A stretch of DNA of 64,000 nucleotides from Sulfitobacter dubius (GCF_900113435.1 NZ_FOPG01000001.1:1459240-1523239); one strand, 5' to 3'; shown: positions 1 through 10,472, counted from the first letter of the stretch. The notes: generated by a model not told the origin, from the letters alone. Numbers and translations: made by a program.

Positions 1-322
1 GCCCTCGGATCAGCCGCCTTGGCGAGATGGGCGTTGAACACCGAGGTGTCGCAGGCCGAGAGGTTCTGCAAGGTATTTGAAAAAGGATGAAGATACTAAG
101 TGTTCTTTAACCCAGGCCGCGCATCTTGATCCCGCGGTACAGGCTGCGGAGCCGATGACCGCAAAGGATGAAGGCGCGTCTCCGGTCAGGTTAACGCCCG
201 GCTGCGGGGCGCGTTTTCTACCTTTCATCCTTTCTTAAATACCGCTGCGCTGCCGTTTCCGGTCTTCTGACAATCGCGTTTGACCCCTTGCCAAATCAGC
301 AACGATCTCAGATGAACAAAGG
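1..322. other. Left-edge region with no confident gene; holds an inverted motif pair
   Basis: The first 70 bases are open on both strands with high third-position GC, so they could be the end of a gene cut by the window edge. Neither reading resembles a family I recognise. Positions 72-94 carry GGTATTTGAAAAAGGATGAA and 221-243 carry its near inverted copy, a motif pair seen again at 54831-54893. The relatives of pdeM usually follow a ligase-associated helicase gene, which may lie just outside the window. Confidence 0.4.
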
Positions 323-994
323 ATGAACGGACTTGAGTTTTCATTCGCCGGGGCGGGGCTGACTGCGCTTGGTTCTGGCGCGCTTTGGTGGCGCGAAAGA
401 GATTTGCTTTGCGTGAGCGACCTTCATTTGGGCAAGTCGGAAAGGATCGCGCGGCGCGGCGGGTCGGCATTGCCGCCTTATGAGACCCGCGATACGTTGA
501 ACCGTCTGGCGGCGGACCTGTCCTCGACGCAGGCGCGGCATGTGATCTGCCTTGGCGATAGTTTCGATGACCTCGGGGCGGCGCAGGCGCTGCCGGAGGA
601 AGAGCGGTTGTGGATACTGGGCCTGCAAGCCGGGCGGCGGTGGGATTGGATTGAGGGCAATCACGATCCCGGACCCGTAGGCTTGGGCGGCACGCATTTA
701 GGAGAGATTACGCTCGGCCCGCTGACCTTTCGGCATATCGCCGCGAGCGAGGGCCGGGGCGAGGTGTCGGGACATTATCATCCTAAGGCATCAATCCGTG
801 CGCGGGGCCGCAGCATCTCGCGTCCGGCCTTTCTGTTTGACAGCAAGCGGCTGATCCTGCCTGCATATGGCACCTACACCGGCGGGCTGCGCAGCCAGTC
901 GCGGGTGCTTTGTGATTTGATGGGGCCGGAGGCCCGCGCGGTGCTGACTGGGCCGCAACCAGTGGCGATCCCCATGCCTGGAAAGAAGCGATGA
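323..994 (+). CDS. pdeM: Ligase-associated DNA damage response endonuclease PdeM (metallophosphoesterase)
   Basis: Calcineurin-like metallophosphoesterase of 223 residues, the usual length for the family associated with the LigD/Lhr-type repair genes. The metal-binding motifs are all visible in order: SDLHLGK (residues 32-38), GDSFDD (79-83), GNHD (112-115) and GHYHPK (150-155). The family is thought to act as a nuclease or phosphoesterase in DNA damage response. Its stop codon overlaps the start of the next gene (ATGATGG), so the two are probably co-translated. The start has only a weak ribosome site. It sits in AAAGGATGAA, which resembles the repeated motif found upstream. Confidence 0.85.
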   Translation: MNGLEFSFAGAGLTALGSGALWWRERDLLCVSDLHLGKSERIARRGGSALPPYETRDTLNRLAADLSSTQARHVICLGDSFDDLGAAQALPEEERLWILGLQAGRRWDWIEGNHDPGPVGLGGTHLGEITLGPLTFRHIAASEGRGEVSGHYHPKASIRARGRSISRPAFLFDSKRLILPAYGTYTGGLRSQSRVLCDLMGPEARAVLTGPQPVAIPMPGKKR

Positions 995-1416
995 TGGACG
1001 ATCAGATTGAATGCCGCGTGCGGGAGAGCTTTGCCAAGCAGACCATGATGCAAACCTTGGGGGCGGAGATCATCGACGTCCAGCCCGGTTTGGTCAGGGT
1101 TTCTGCGCCGGTCCTGCCCGGTGCGATGCAGCAGCAGGGTTTTGGCCATGCGGGGCTGACCTTTTCCATCGGCGATTCCGCGGCGGGCTATGCGGCCTTG
1201 AGCATGTTGCCGCCGGAGGTCGATGTCGTGACTTCGGAGATCAAGATCAACCTGCTGGCCCCCGCCCGCGGGGATCGGCTGATTGCCACGGGCCGGGTTG
1301 TGAAACCGGGCCGGCGGCTTTGTGTGGTCACGGCAGAGGTGCATGCGGAAACGGATGGCGAAGCCAAGCTCATCGCCATCCTGCAGGGCACCATCGTGCC
1401 TGTGCCTGCCTCTTAA
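991..1416 (+). CDS. PaaI-family hotdog-fold thioesterase
   Basis: Single hotdog-domain protein of 141 residues. The phrase [20 protein letters not shown] (near residues 48-67) matches the helix and active-site region of the PaaI/YdiI group, which hydrolyse acyl-CoA thioesters. It overlaps pdeM by 4 bp at its start. At its 3' end it overlaps the stop codon of the convergent folD gene. The substrate cannot be read from the sequence, and the link with the repair gene before it is probably only positional. Confidence 0.8.
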   Translation: MMDDQIECRVRESFAKQTMMQTLGAEIIDVQPGLVRVSAPVLPGAMQQQGFGHAGLTFSIGDSAAGYAALSMLPPEVDVVTSEIKINLLAPARGDRLIATGRVVKPGRRLCVVTAEVHAETDGEAKLIAILQGTIVPVPAS

Positions 1417-2303
1417 GCGGTCAGCCCTTCGGGTTCTTCCAACCCATTGGCGCGGCAGCAGGCGGTGACCGTATTGGCCAGCAGGCAAGCGATGGTCATT
1501 GGCCCGACGCCGCCCGGCACGGGTGTGATGGCCCCGGCGCGTTGGCTGGCACTGTCGAAATCCACGTCGCCGACCAGTTTGGTCTTTTCGCCAGTCTCAA
1601 TCCGGTTGATGCCCACGTCGATCACCGTGGCACCCTCTTTGATCCAATCGCCCGGCACCATCTCGGGGCGGCCAACGGCGGCGACCACGATATCGGCGCG
1701 GCGCACCACTTCGGGCAGATCGCGGGTGCGGCTATGCGCGATGGTCACGGTGCAGCTATCGCCCAAGAGCAGCTGCGCCATCGGTTTGCCGACGATGTTG
1801 GAGCGGCCGATAACCACCGCGTTCAAGCCCGTTAGATCCCCATGGTGGTCCCGCAGCATCATCAGGCAGCCAAGCGGGGTGCAGGGCACCATGCTTTTCT
1901 GCCCCGTGCCCAGCAGCCCGACGTTGGAGATGTGGAAACCGTCCACGTCCTTGGCGGGCGAGACGGCATTGACCACCCGGCTTTCGTCCAGATGATCCGG
2001 CAGCGGCAGTTGCACGAGGATGCCGTGGATCTCGGGGTCGTTGTTCAACGCGTCGATCAGTTTGAGCAGGTCGTCCTGATCGACGGTCGCGGGCAGCTTG
2101 TGTTCGACCGACTTCATGCCGACCTCGCGGGTCATCTTGCCCTTGGAGCGGACATAGACTTGGCTTGCCGGGTCTTCGCCGACCAGCACCACGGCGAGGC
2201 CGGGGGTGACGCTGTGATCCGTCTTCAGCCGGTCGACATGGCCTGCCACCTTGTCGCGTACCGTTGCCGCAAAGGCTTTGCCGTCGATGATTGTCGCTGC
2301 CAT
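1413..2303 (-). CDS. folD: Bifunctional methylenetetrahydrofolate dehydrogenase/methenyltetrahydrofolate cyclohydrolase FolD
   Basis: A 296-residue cytosolic enzyme that interconverts 5,10-methylene-, 5,10-methenyl- and 10-formyl-tetrahydrofolate with NADP. The family motifs are clear: [15 protein letters not shown] with the catalytic Lys, [18 protein letters not shown], and the Rossmann motif [17 protein letters not shown]. The ATG at 2303 gives the usual N-terminus [13 protein letters not shown] longer reading adds 21 atypical residues. It lies 74 bp downstream of fhs on the same strand, so the two probably form one C1 operon, useful for formate, serine and methyl-group flux in marine roseobacters. 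Confidence 0.96.
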   Translation of the reverse strand: MAATIIDGKAFAATVRDKVAGHVDRLKTDHSVTPGLAVVLVGEDPASQVYVRSKGKMTREVGMKSVEHKLPATVDQDDLLKLIDALNNDPEIHGILVQLPLPDHLDESRVVNAVSPAKDVDGFHISNVGLLGTGQKSMVPCTPLGCLMMLRDHHGDLTGLNAVVIGRSNIVGKPMAQLLLGDSCTVTIAHSRTRDLPEVVRRADIVVAAVGRPEMVPGDWIKEGATVIDVGINRIETGEKTKLVGDVDFDSASQRAGAITPVPGGVGPMTIACLLANTVTACCRANGLEEPEGLTA

Positions 2304-2377
2304 ATCCGTCTCACTTTCGCTCGCTGCAGGTTGAACACGCTCTACATCACCGCGACGGCGGGGCATTGCAACCCGCC

Positions 2378-4054
2378 TTAGAACAATCCCTCCACATCGC
2401 CGTCGGCGTTGAGCTTGATTGCCTCCGCAGAAGGCACCCGAGGCAGGCCCGGCATGGTCATGATCTCACCGCAGATCACGACGACGAACCCGGCCCCCGC
2501 CGAGAGCCGCACCTCGCGGATGGGTACGCTGAAGCCTGTGGGCGCGCCGCGCAGGTCGGGATCGGTCGAGAAACTGTACTGGGTTTTGGCCATACAGACC
2601 GGCAGATCTCCATAGCCCTGTGCCTCCCAGTCTTTCAACTGATTGCGTACCTTTTGGTCGGCCAATACCTCGTCGGCGCGGTAGATGCGTTTGGCGATGG
2701 TTTCGATCTTTTGAAGGAGTGGCATCTCGTCGGCATAAAGGGGGGCGAAATTCGCGTGATCACCATCGGCGATTTCTGCCACGCGGGTTGCTAGATCGGC
2801 AGAGCCTTCTGACCCCAATTCCCAATGGCGCGACAGGATCGCCTCGGCCCCTTGGGCAGCGACATAGTCCTTAACCGCGGCGACTTCGGCGTTGGTGTCG
2901 GTCACGAAATGGTTAATCGCCACGACGACGGGCACGCCAAAGGATTTTATGTTCTCGATATGGCGGCCAAGGTTGGCGCAGCCCTTTTGCACCGCCTCTA
3001 CGTTTTCCGCCCCAAGGTCCGCTTTCGCAACGCCGCCGTTCATCTTCATCGCGCGCACCGTGGCCACCACCACGACAAGCGATGGCGCGAGCCCCGCCTT
3101 GCGGCACTTGATGTTCAAGAATTTTTCAGCCCCGAGGTCGGCGCCAAAGCCCGCCTCCGTCACCACATAATCCGCCAGTTTCAGCGCTGTGGTCGTGGCG
3201 ATGACCGAGTTGCAGCCGTGCGCGATATTGGCAAATGGGCCGCCATGTACGAAGGCCGGGTTATTCTCCAGCGTTTGGACGAGGTTGGGCTGCATCGCGT
3301 CTTTCAAAAGCACCGTCATGGCCCCATCCGCCTTGATGTCGCGGGCATAGACCGGGCTGCGGTCGCGGCGGTAGGCCACGATCATCGCGCCAAGGCGCTC
3401 TTGCAGATCGCTGAGGTTTTTGGCGAGGCAGAGGATCGCCATGACCTCGGAGGCGACGGTGATGTCGAACCCCGTCTCACGCGGGAAACCGTTGGGCACG
3501 CCACCAAGAGACGCGGTGATTTGCCGAAGGGCGCGGTCGTTCATATCAACCACCCGACGCCAAACAACGCGGCGGGTGTCGATCTCAAGCTCATTGCCCC
3601 AGTAGATATGGTTGTCGATCATCGCGGCCAGCAGGTTATGCGCGCTGGTGATGGCGTGGAAATCTCCGGTGAAATGGAGGTTCATCTCTTCCATTGGCAC
3701 GATCTGCGCATAACCGCCGCCCGCAGCCCCGCCCTTCATCCCAAAGTTCGGCCCGAGCGAGGCTTCGCGGATGCAGACCGCCGCCTTCTTGCCGATACGG
3801 TTAAGCCCGTCGCCCAGCCCTACGGTGGTGGTGGTCTTCCCCTCCCCCGCTGGCGTGGGATTGATCGCAGTGACAAGGATCAACTTGCCATCGGGCCGGT
3901 CTTGGACGCTGTCGATAAAGCTCTGGCTTACCTTCGCCTTGTCATGGCCGTAGGGCAGCAGGTCATCGCTGGAGATGCCCAGCTTCTCACCGATTTCCTG
4001 AATAGGGCGTTTCGCCGCTTCGCGGGCGATTTGAATGTCGGTTTTAAAAGCCAT
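2378..4054 (-). CDS. fhs: Formate--tetrahydrofolate ligase
   Basis: A 558-residue enzyme that makes 10-formyl-THF from formate, THF and ATP. It shows the N-terminal [13 protein letters not shown], the P-loop-like [18 protein letters not shown] (near residues 67-84) and the C-terminal [11 protein letters not shown], all typical of Fhs. Start chosen at 4054 because AGGGGA lies 5-10 bases before it; the longer frame is unsupported. It is upstream of folD on the same strand, so formate enters the folate pool here and FolD carries it on. Length and motifs look complete. Confidence 0.97.
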   Translation of the reverse strand: MAFKTDIQIAREAAKRPIQEIGEKLGISSDDLLPYGHDKAKVSQSFIDSVQDRPDGKLILVTAINPTPAGEGKTTTTVGLGDGLNRIGKKAAVCIREASLGPNFGMKGGAAGGGYAQIVPMEEMNLHFTGDFHAITSAHNLLAAMIDNHIYWGNELEIDTRRVVWRRVVDMNDRALRQITASLGGVPNGFPRETGFDITVASEVMAILCLAKNLSDLQERLGAMIVAYRRDRSPVYARDIKADGAMTVLLKDAMQPNLVQTLENNPAFVHGGPFANIAHGCNSVIATTTALKLADYVVTEAGFGADLGAEKFLNIKCRKAGLAPSLVVVVATVRAMKMNGGVAKADLGAENVEAVQKGCANLGRHIENIKSFGVPVVVAINHFVTDTNAEVAAVKDYVAAQGAEAILSRHWELGSEGSADLATRVAEIADGDHANFAPLYADEMPLLQKIETIAKRIYRADEVLADQKVRNQLKDWEAQGYGDLPVCMAKTQYSFSTDPDLRGAPTGFSVPIREVRLSAGAGFVVVICGEIMTMPGLPRVPSAEAIKLNADGDVEGLF

Positions 4055-4165
4055 GAGAATCCCCTGTTGCCGTTGGTGGCGATCATTATCCTCCAGCCAT
4101 ACAGCCACAAGCCCTCAACCGGAGGCCGTGTTTCCGACACTCAAAGGGCGCGAAACGGCGCGTGG

Positions 4166-4768
4166 TCAGCCCAGATGCGGCCAGACAGGCTGGTTTGGCA
4201 CAAACAGCCGCATTTCATCGCCCAAGGCCAGCGGTCCTTCCCGCTCTACCCAAGCAGTCACCCCGCGCTTGCCCTGCGCGGCGGTTTTGAACCCTTTGCC
4301 GTGGCCGGGGGCTTCACTTTCGATTTCACGCGCGGGTAGGTTGCAGGGGCCGTTTTCAATATCCACCACCAACGTGGTGCCCTGCGCGTTCTGCAACCGT
4401 GATCCCGGTGGGATGAGGGTGAAGTCGGGGATGCCCTCAATAATGATTGAGGTGCCCAGCAGTGCCGGGTCCAACTCGGACAGGTCAATGGCCGCGGCGA
4501 TCTGGGCCACCTCTTCGGCTGAGAGAATAGAGAGTTGCCGCGTATTGCGAATTTCCGTGCCTTTGGCATGTAGATTGCGCACCCGCACGCAAGCGGGGCG
4601 GGTCAGCCCGGCGTGGAAGTCCCCTTTGAACCCCGCGTAGCTGGCGAAGGCCTCTTTGAGCGGCGTTGAACGGATGTTTTTGCGATCCTGCGGGACCATG
4701 CCCAGCCAAGTAATGCGACCAGTATAATCTGTAGTGCGAAGCTCGGGCATGGTGCTGTCCTTTGACAT
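4166..4768 (-). CDS. MOSC domain-containing protein
   Basis: A 200-residue protein with the MOSC (molybdenum cofactor sulfurase C-terminal) fold. It has a conserved Cys in IENGPCNLP (near residue 145), and the segment GDEMRLFVP near the C-terminus is typical. MOSC proteins bind or transfer sulfur to molybdenum cofactor or reduce N-hydroxylated compounds. No partner flavodoxin or molybdenum gene is adjacent. Start at ATG 4768 by reading-frame limit; MPELRTTDYTG six residues later is an alternative. The specific substrate is unknown. Confidence 0.8.
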   Translation of the reverse strand: MSKDSTMPELRTTDYTGRITWLGMVPQDRKNIRSTPLKEAFASYAGFKGDFHAGLTRPACVRVRNLHAKGTEIRNTRQLSILSAEEVAQIAAAIDLSELDPALLGTSIIIEGIPDFTLIPPGSRLQNAQGTTLVVDIENGPCNLPAREIESEAPGHGKGFKTAAQGKRGVTAWVEREGPLALGDEMRLFVPNQPVWPHLG

Positions 4769-4792
4769 GCAGTTTGAAAGGCGTGAATTTTA

Positions 4793-5443
4793 CTAACGGG
4801 TCAGATGTACCTTGAAGCCACCGCCGCTCATTGAAGCGCGGGCGAGCTTGCGGTCCGTATACATCAACTGCATCCCGAACGACTTGAAATAGAAAGGAGA
4901 GACATACCCCGGTCCCATCACGACGCGGTAAGACATATCGCAAACCACTGTCTCGCCCTCCTGTTTCACAGCTTCGGTCGCGATCTGAACCACACGCCGG
5001 CCATCATAGACGGCGAGCGGCGATGGGCATGTTTCGGCCTTGGCAAGGGCCGCAAACAGTTCGGGCGGGAAGACAGTACCCGCAGGTACCATACCGGCAT
5101 CCGACATTTCTGTCATTTCAGAAGCCGGTGCGATCGTAACCGAGGCCACCTGATCCGCGCGCCGCGTGATCGCGATATCACGGGTCTCACTGCCCCGGTT
5201 CGTTCCCAGATAGTCAGTCGTGTTGCCCTCCGTCTCGGTTACTGCATTGAAGGTACCGTTTTTAATGCCAAAGGGCGCATTGTTCAGAGTCAAAAGGAAC
5301 GCCGCATTCCGGCTTTGGCCGTTGAACTGCAGTGTGCCCAATTGACGCCCGCCCAATGACACGGCGTAATTTTGCGGTTCGGCCCATGTCGGACCTGCGA
5401 TCAAGGCGAGGAAAGCGGCAATAGAGAAAAGTATACGCAGCAT
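4793..5443 (-). CDS. Exported protein of unknown function (DUF3108-like)
   Basis: A 216-residue protein beginning with a clear Sec signal peptide (MLRILFSIAAFLALIAGPTWA, cleaved after AWA-type site near residue 21). The mature part is beta-rich and contains two Cys (near 138 and 169) that could form a disulfide. The overall pattern (YAVSLGGRQLGTLQF at the mature N-terminus, then alternating strands) resembles periplasmic DUF3108-type proteins, but I cannot confirm the family. It is a stand-alone gene between the MOSC gene and ftsH, read in the same direction. Confidence 0.7.
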   Translation of the reverse strand: MLRILFSIAAFLALIAGPTWAEPQNYAVSLGGRQLGTLQFNGQSRNAAFLLTLNNAPFGIKNGTFNAVTETEGNTTDYLGTNRGSETRDIAITRRADQVASVTIAPASEMTEMSDAGMVPAGTVFPPELFAALAKAETCPSPLAVYDGRRVVQIATEAVKQEGETVVCDMSYRVVMGPGYVSPFYFKSFGMQLMYTDRKLARASMSGGGFKVHLTR

Positions 5444-5567
5444 AAAAAATCCGTCGGTTGAGACCTGTGGCCATGTCTATCTGCTCTCGGCCCCATAAGC
5501 GACCGTGGATTCCCGGACCGTACCTTGTGCACGGCGGCCCTGAACCAATGGTGCCCAACAAAGAAAA

Positions 5568-5585
5568 ACCCCGCCGAAGCGGGGT
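5568..5585 (-). terminator. Rho-independent terminator of ftsH
   Basis: On the minus strand ACCCCGC-ttcg-GCGGGGT is followed by a T-rich run (TTTTTCTTT). It lies 28 bp past the ftsH stop codon and closes the long tol-tilS-ftsH block. Confidence 0.85.
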
Positions 5586-5612
5586 CTTTGAAACTTTTTA
5601 AGAAGGGTCAGA

Positions 5613-7529
5613 TCAGACCGAGGGTTCAGGCTCCATTCCGCCATCCTTCGGCGGGGTCTTCTTGCCCTTTGCCTTTGGGATCGCGGTGACGCTGGGCGCA
5701 CTGCCCGCGTCGGAGTTGTCGTCGTCGGAATCTTCCGCAGGCGGCAGGCCCTCCATGACACGTTTGATCTCATCCCCGGTCAGGGTTTCATATTCCAGCA
5801 GACCTTGGGCCAGACGCTCAAACTCGACTTCTTTCTCGGTGATGATCGTCATCGCGCGGTCATATCCGTCTTGGATGAATTTCTGGACCTCTTTCTCAAC
5901 CAATTCCTTGGTATTGGCCGAGACTGAGAAACCACCGGTATTGCCCTGATAGCCCTGTGCGGCTTCGGAATAGTCGATGTTGCCGACCTTATCCGACATG
6001 CCCCATTGCAGCACCATCGCACGGGCCAGAGCGCTGGCCTGCTGGATGTCGCCAGCAGGGCCGTTGGACACGGAATCGGGGCCGTATTTGTGGATTTCAG
6101 CCGCCTTGCCCGCCATGGCCATGGCTAGGCGTTGGTGGCATTCGTCCTTGAACATGTTCAGGCGGTCAATTTCAGGCAGGCTCATCACCATGCCAAGCGC
6201 ACCGCCACGCGGGATGATCGTGGCCTTGTAGACCGGGTCACACTTGGGCAACGTCATGCCGACCAGCGCGTGACCGGCTTCGTGATAGGCGGTCATCTCC
6301 TTCTGCTCGGCGGTCATCACCATCGAGCGGCGCTCTGGCCCCATCATCACCTTGTCCTTGGCCTGTTCAAAATCGACCATGGTGACGAAACGGCGACCGA
6401 CACGGGCAGCCATGAGGGCGGCCTCGTTCACCAGGTTCGCCAGATCAGCACCCGAGAAGCCCGGCGTGCCGCGAGCGATGATGCGCAGGTCGACGTCCGG
6501 TCCCAGCGGGGTCTTGCGGGCGTGGACGGAGAGGATCTTTTCGCGACCTTTGATGTCGGGGTTGGGCACCGTGACCTGACGGTCAAAGCGGCCCGGACGC
6601 AGCAGCGCGGGGTCAAGCACGTCACGGCGGTTGGTCGCGGCGAGGATGATGACACCTTCGTTGCTCTCAAAACCGTCCATCTCGACCAGAAGCTGGTTCA
6701 GGGTTTGCTCACGCTCGTCGTTGCCACCGCCATAGCCTGCGCCACGGTGGCGACCCACGGCGTCGATCTCGTCGATAAAGACGATACAAGGCGCGTTTTT
6801 CTTGGCTTGTTCGAACATGTCGCGCACGCGGCTCGCACCCACCCCCACGAACATCTCGACAAAGTCGGAGCCGGAGATGGTGAAGAACGGAACGCCCGCC
6901 TCTCCCGCAATCGCACGGGCCAGCAGCGTTTTACCAGTACCCGGAGGGCCCACAAGCAGCGCGCCTTTGGGAATTTTACCGCCAAGGCGGGAGAATTTCT
7001 GTGGGTTGCGCAGGAACTCGACGATCTCTTCAAGCTCTTCCTTGGCCTCATCAATGCCCGCAACATCGTCAAAGGTCACGCGGCCTTGCTTCTCGGTCAG
7101 CATCTTGGCTTTGGATTTACCAAAGCCCATGGCGCCACCTTTGCCGCCACCCTGCATCCGGTTCATGAAGTAAATCCACACACCGATCAGCAAAGCGATA
7201 GGCAGAAGCGACATCAGGAATGTCTGAAAGCCAGATTGTTGCTGCGGACGCGCTTTTACGGGGATGTCGCTGTTGATCAACAGCTGTGTCAGCTCTGCAT
7301 CCTCGGGCTTGATCGTCAGATAATCGGCCCCGTCCGCTTTACGGAACCGAACCTGCTCGCCATCCAATGTCACATTACGGACATCACCCTGTTCTACAGA
7401 AGTGACAAACTCGGAATAGCTGACCTCGTTATTTTGCAACGATCCCCTGGACCCGCTGAACAGGTTGAACAGCGCCAAGACCAGCAACATCAGGACAACC
7501 CAGAAAGCGAGGTTACGAACATTTCCCAA
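5613..7529 (-). CDS. ftsH: ATP-dependent zinc metalloprotease FtsH
   Basis: A membrane-anchored AAA+ protease of 638 residues that degrades misfolded and regulatory proteins at the inner membrane. Order of parts: TM helix at about 7-26, periplasmic domain, TM helix at about 100-120, Walker A GPPGTGKT (about 192), Walker B FIDEID, the second-region Arg finger, and zinc motif HEAGH (about 420). The likely start is TTG at 7529, preceded by AGGAG at a spacing of about 7 bases. This gives the standard N-terminus [11 protein letters not shown], whereas the upstream ATG adds 16 atypical residues. It follows tilS in the usual alphaproteobacterial order. The C-terminal tail is acidic ([10 protein letters not shown]). 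Confidence 0.97.
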   Translation of the reverse strand: MGNVRNLAFWVVLMLLVLALFNLFSGSRGSLQNNEVSYSEFVTSVEQGDVRNVTLDGEQVRFRKADGADYLTIKPEDAELTQLLINSDIPVKARPQQQSGFQTFLMSLLPIALLIGVWIYFMNRMQGGGKGGAMGFGKSKAKMLTEKQGRVTFDDVAGIDEAKEELEEIVEFLRNPQKFSRLGGKIPKGALLVGPPGTGKTLLARAIAGEAGVPFFTISGSDFVEMFVGVGASRVRDMFEQAKKNAPCIVFIDEIDAVGRHRGAGYGGGNDEREQTLNQLLVEMDGFESNEGVIILAATNRRDVLDPALLRPGRFDRQVTVPNPDIKGREKILSVHARKTPLGPDVDLRIIARGTPGFSGADLANLVNEAALMAARVGRRFVTMVDFEQAKDKVMMGPERRSMVMTAEQKEMTAYHEAGHALVGMTLPKCDPVYKATIIPRGGALGMVMSLPEIDRLNMFKDECHQRLAMAMAGKAAEIHKYGPDSVSNGPAGDIQQASALARAMVLQWGMSDKVGNIDYSEAAQGYQGNTGGFSVSANTKELVEKEVQKFIQDGYDRAMTIITEKEVEFERLAQGLLEYETLTGDEIKRVMEGLPPAEDSDDDNSDAGSAPSVTAIPKAKGKKTPPKDGGMEPEPSV

Positions 7530-7630
7530 GGGAATTCTCCTAAATTCACACGACCGCAGGCAAGTCCTGCGGCCCAAGGGGCGCCCGTCCGGGCAACCAC
7601 CACACTAAGATAGACATGATGCGCTCATGT

Positions 7631-8902
7631 TCAATGCGATAATGGCGTGGTTTTAGGCCAACCGGCATCGCGTTCCAGCAGCACATGCCATTTCTCGTCC
7701 AGACCAGCAAGGGGCGCTGCAAGCAGCCGCCCCCCCTGCCAGACCGCCGGGGTCGACAAAAGCATCGCACGGGGCCGCCCGAAGCTGCGCCAATCAGGAC
7801 AATATGCAAGACCCTCTGGCCCCAATGCACGCAATTCGGCCCCCATCGGAAACACCGTTGACGGCACCGCGCGCCAACGCCCGTCCCACAGATGATCCGC
7901 AGGCACATGAAGATTGCGTACCGCGTTATATTCGCGAAACACCCAGATTTCACCGCGCCGGAGCAGGGTTTGGCACCCATCCAGAGTCGCGCCCTGCCCG
8001 TTTGCCAGCCCAGCAATCAGCGCCGCCACCGGCCCGCGACGCGGAGGATAGGCACCGCCACTAATCTGCCCAAGCGCGCGGATCATCAAACGACGGCGGA
8101 TTTCTTCCGGCTCGGCGAAAAAGGCATCGGCCCTGATCACCCAGGCCCCTGCCTCCATGCGCAGAATATTGCCAGCGGCGTGGTCGGCTTGCTGGTCGAG
8201 TGCGTCACGGGCGCGGGCCATGTTGCTTGCCACCTCGGCCAGCGTTTCAACATCAAGGCCGAGTGGGGCGAGGGCAGCTAGGGTTTGGCGGGTCTGAATG
8301 CGTGTATAACGCGGGTCATCGTTGCTGGGGTCATCAACCCATTCAAGCCCCGCGCGACGCAGATAATCGCGCAAAGCCTCGCGCCGGGCAGACAGCAGGG
8401 GGCGCAGCCATGTGACACCCTGCCGCTGGCTTTGCGGGGCCATCGCGGCCAGCCCATCCACGCCCGCCCGGCGGGCCAATCGCATCAAGACAGTCTCGGC
8501 CTGATCATCCGCCGTATGGCCAAGGGCAATGCAAGGCAAATCACGCCGCGCCGCCCAATCGGCCATCAGCGCATAGCGCGCGTGACGCGCGGCGTTTTGC
8601 AGATTGCCCTGCCCGTCCCACCCGCGCCATTGCAACGTCTCGTGGTGCAGCCCCAAATCGCCCGCGCAGCGTGCGACAAGATCTGCCTCTGCCGCTGCTT
8701 CGGGTCGCAGTCCATGATCGACCGTCACAACTTCGAGATGTGTGCCCGCAACCTTGCAGAGCCCGTGCAGAAGGGAAAGCAACGCCATGGAATCGCCCCC
8801 ACCCGAAACGGCAACGCCAAGGCGAGGCGGCAGCGCGCCGCCCAGCCCTGCCAGCAGCCCCTCGGCCAATGCTGCATCAGCTAAAGCGGCGGGGGCAGTC
8901 AT
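7631..8902 (-). CDS. tilS: tRNA(Ile)-lysidine synthase TilS
   Basis: A 423-residue N-type ATP pyrophosphatase that converts cytidine-34 of tRNA-Ile(CAU) to lysidine, which lets it decode AUA. The PP-loop SGGGDSMALL (near residues 34-43) and the downstream motif LGHTADDQAETVLMRLARR are characteristic. The C-terminal part is divergent, as is common in alphaproteobacteria. It starts 6 bp from the end of cpoB and is followed by ftsH about 100 bp on, all on the minus strand. The gene is essential in most bacteria. Confidence 0.93.
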   Translation of the reverse strand: MTAPAALADAALAEGLLAGLGGALPPRLGVAVSGGGDSMALLSLLHGLCKVAGTHLEVVTVDHGLRPEAAAEADLVARCAGDLGLHHETLQWRGWDGQGNLQNAARHARYALMADWAARRDLPCIALGHTADDQAETVLMRLARRAGVDGLAAMAPQSQRQGVTWLRPLLSARREALRDYLRRAGLEWVDDPSNDDPRYTRIQTRQTLAALAPLGLDVETLAEVASNMARARDALDQQADHAAGNILRMEAGAWVIRADAFFAEPEEIRRRLMIRALGQISGGAYPPRRGPVAALIAGLANGQGATLDGCQTLLRRGEIWVFREYNAVRNLHVPADHLWDGRWRAVPSTVFPMGAELRALGPEGLAYCPDWRSFGRPRAMLLSTPAVWQGGRLLAAPLAGLDEKWHVLLERDAGWPKTTPLSH

Positions 8903-8908
8903 TGCAAT

Positions 8909-9799
8909 TTAAGAGCAACCCAGCGTCTGACGCTGCGCTTCGGCTTGGGACACCTGCGGCGCATTGGGAAAGCGCACCGCGACCTCGGATAGGGTCACGC
9001 AGGCCTCTTGGGTCTGCTCCAAAACGCCAAGCGCACGGCCCAATTCAAACAGCGATTGCGGGGCCACTGGCCCTTCGGGATCGGTGCTGAAGGCCGCCAG
9101 ATAGGCACGCGCTGCTTCGCGGTTGTCACCCAGCCCGGTCAGCGCCTCGCCGCGGCGCAATTCGGATTCGGCGGCTAGCGGACCACCGGGATAGGTCTGA
9201 TTGAAGGTCGCAAAGAGATCGGCGGCGCTGCGAAAGTCACCGGATGCGAGCGCCCCCTGCGCCCGCTCGAAATCGGTCTTTTCGCTGACCGCAAGCTCCG
9301 CTTCGTTGATGGGGGTGATGATACCGCCGGAAGTGTCCGCGCCACCGCTACCGGGGGCCACCTCGACCACTTCGCGGGCCGGGTCCGTTCCGGGCGCTGC
9401 CACGGCGGGCGTTTCGCCGCCACCCAGGGTGGATGTCTCACCAAGCGCGCCCAGATCGCCGCCTTCAAGCTCAACCAGACGATATTCCAGATCACCGATC
9501 CGGTTCGTACCATCGGAAACGACCCGGTTGATGCGGTTCTCCATCTCCTCGGTTTTCGATGTCAGGCGCTGCAATTCGCTTTCCATCGTGCCGACACGTT
9601 CCAGCACAGAGTTGCCGCCCGTCTCGACCGAGCCGCCGCCCGTGGTGGACAACTCGCGGCGCAGCTTTTGCACCTCGACGCTCAGCACGGTCAACTGCTG
9701 GCGGATGTCCGCCAGCGTTTGATCGTTGTCCTGCGCCATAAGCGCGGCAGGGAATGTCATCAGCCCCATTACCGCCACGAAGATATATCGCTTCAGCAC
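8909..9799 (-). CDS. cpoB: Tol-Pal system protein CpoB (YbgF)
   Basis: A 296-residue periplasmic protein. It has a signal peptide (MLKRYIFVAVMGLMTFPAALMA), an N-terminal coiled coil of about 24-110 used for trimerisation, a linker rich in Gly, Thr and Pro, and a C-terminal TPR-type domain (about 175-296) ending in QRQTLGCS. CpoB couples Tol-Pal constriction to peptidoglycan synthesis. It lies directly after pal, as expected. The two share a 42-bp gap with a small perfect hairpin at 9827-9841. Confidence 0.92.
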   Translation of the reverse strand: MLKRYIFVAVMGLMTFPAALMAQDNDQTLADIRQQLTVLSVEVQKLRRELSTTGGGSVETGGNSVLERVGTMESELQRLTSKTEEMENRINRVVSDGTNRIGDLEYRLVELEGGDLGALGETSTLGGGETPAVAAPGTDPAREVVEVAPGSGGADTSGGIITPINEAELAVSEKTDFERAQGALASGDFRSAADLFATFNQTYPGGPLAAESELRRGEALTGLGDNREAARAYLAAFSTDPEGPVAPQSLFELGRALGVLEQTQEACVTLSEVAVRFPNAPQVSQAEAQRQTLGCS

Positions 9800-9826
9800 A
9801 TCGGCCTCCTTGGATGAGTCATTGAG

Positions 9827-9841
9827 TCACGGGAGCCGTGA
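9827..9841 (-). other. Small perfect hairpin between pal and cpoB
   Basis: TCACGG-gag-CCGTGA is a 6-bp stem with a 3-base loop placed immediately after the pal stop codon. There is no T-run, so it is not a full terminator. It may protect the 3' end of the upstream message or weaken read-through to cpoB. Confidence 0.4.
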
Positions 9842-10372
9842 TCAGCTGGTCAGCGCGCCGCCTGCCAGCACGGTCACCGCGCGGCGGTTCTTGGCATAGC
9901 AGGCCTCTTCCGAGCAGATCTCGATCGGGCGCTCTTTGCCGTAGCTGATTGTCTTAAGACGCGAAGCCGCGATCCCGCGCGAGATCATATATTCGCGCAC
10001 CGCATTGGCACGACGACCGCCAAGCGCGATGTTGTACTCACGGGTGCCCTGCTCATCCGCGTGACCTTCGATCACGGCCTGATAATCTGTATTGGTCTGC
10101 AACCAAGCAACCTGCCCATCAAGGGTGGCGCGACCCACATCCGTCAGCGACGATTGGTCGACAAGGAACAGCACCCGATCGCCCACGGCCTGCTGAAAGT
10201 AGGCGGTCGAGGTCGGATCATTCGCGCTGCCCGTCACTACGCCAGAATTGACGCCTGCGCCTGCATTCGCCCCGGCGCCGCCCATGCCATCGGCACCAAA
10301 ACGGTCGGGGTTAGTACAGGCCGACACGGCCAATGCGGAAATCAAAAGCGTGCTGGTCAAAATGCGTTTCAT
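9842..10372 (-). CDS. pal: Peptidoglycan-associated lipoprotein Pal
   Basis: A 176-residue outer-membrane lipoprotein. The signal peptide ends in the lipobox LAVSAC (Cys at about 20). The C-terminal OmpA-like domain carries the peptidoglycan-binding pattern TDYQAVIEGHADEQGTREYN and LGGRRANAVREY. The start at 10372 places the lipobox correctly; the longer open frame upstream is not supported. It sits between tolB and cpoB, and its partners are TolB and TolA in outer-membrane constriction at division. Confidence 0.97.
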   Translation of the reverse strand: MKRILTSTLLISALAVSACTNPDRFGADGMGGAGANAGAGVNSGVVTGSANDPTSTAYFQQAVGDRVLFLVDQSSLTDVGRATLDGQVAWLQTNTDYQAVIEGHADEQGTREYNIALGGRRANAVREYMISRGIAASRLKTISYGKERPIEICSEEACYAKNRRAVTVLAGGALTS

Positions 10373-10472
10373 CGGGGTCTGCCTTCTCTGTGGTGGCGTT
10401 GTTGTTGCTGGTGTTAACACAGGCGCGGCATCATTGGAATTGCCCGCGCCCGTTTGGTAGGTGTGGTAAACG

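Noticed and set aside
1..90. Possible partial gene at the left edge
   Set aside because: The edge is open on both strands for about 25 codons with similar GC bias, but neither translation has a recognisable motif, so no gene was called.
2825..4339. 504-codon plus-strand ORF
   Set aside because: It is opposite fhs, which is a certain gene, and its translation is rich in His, Arg and Gly without any motif. It is an antisense shadow caused by high GC at third positions.
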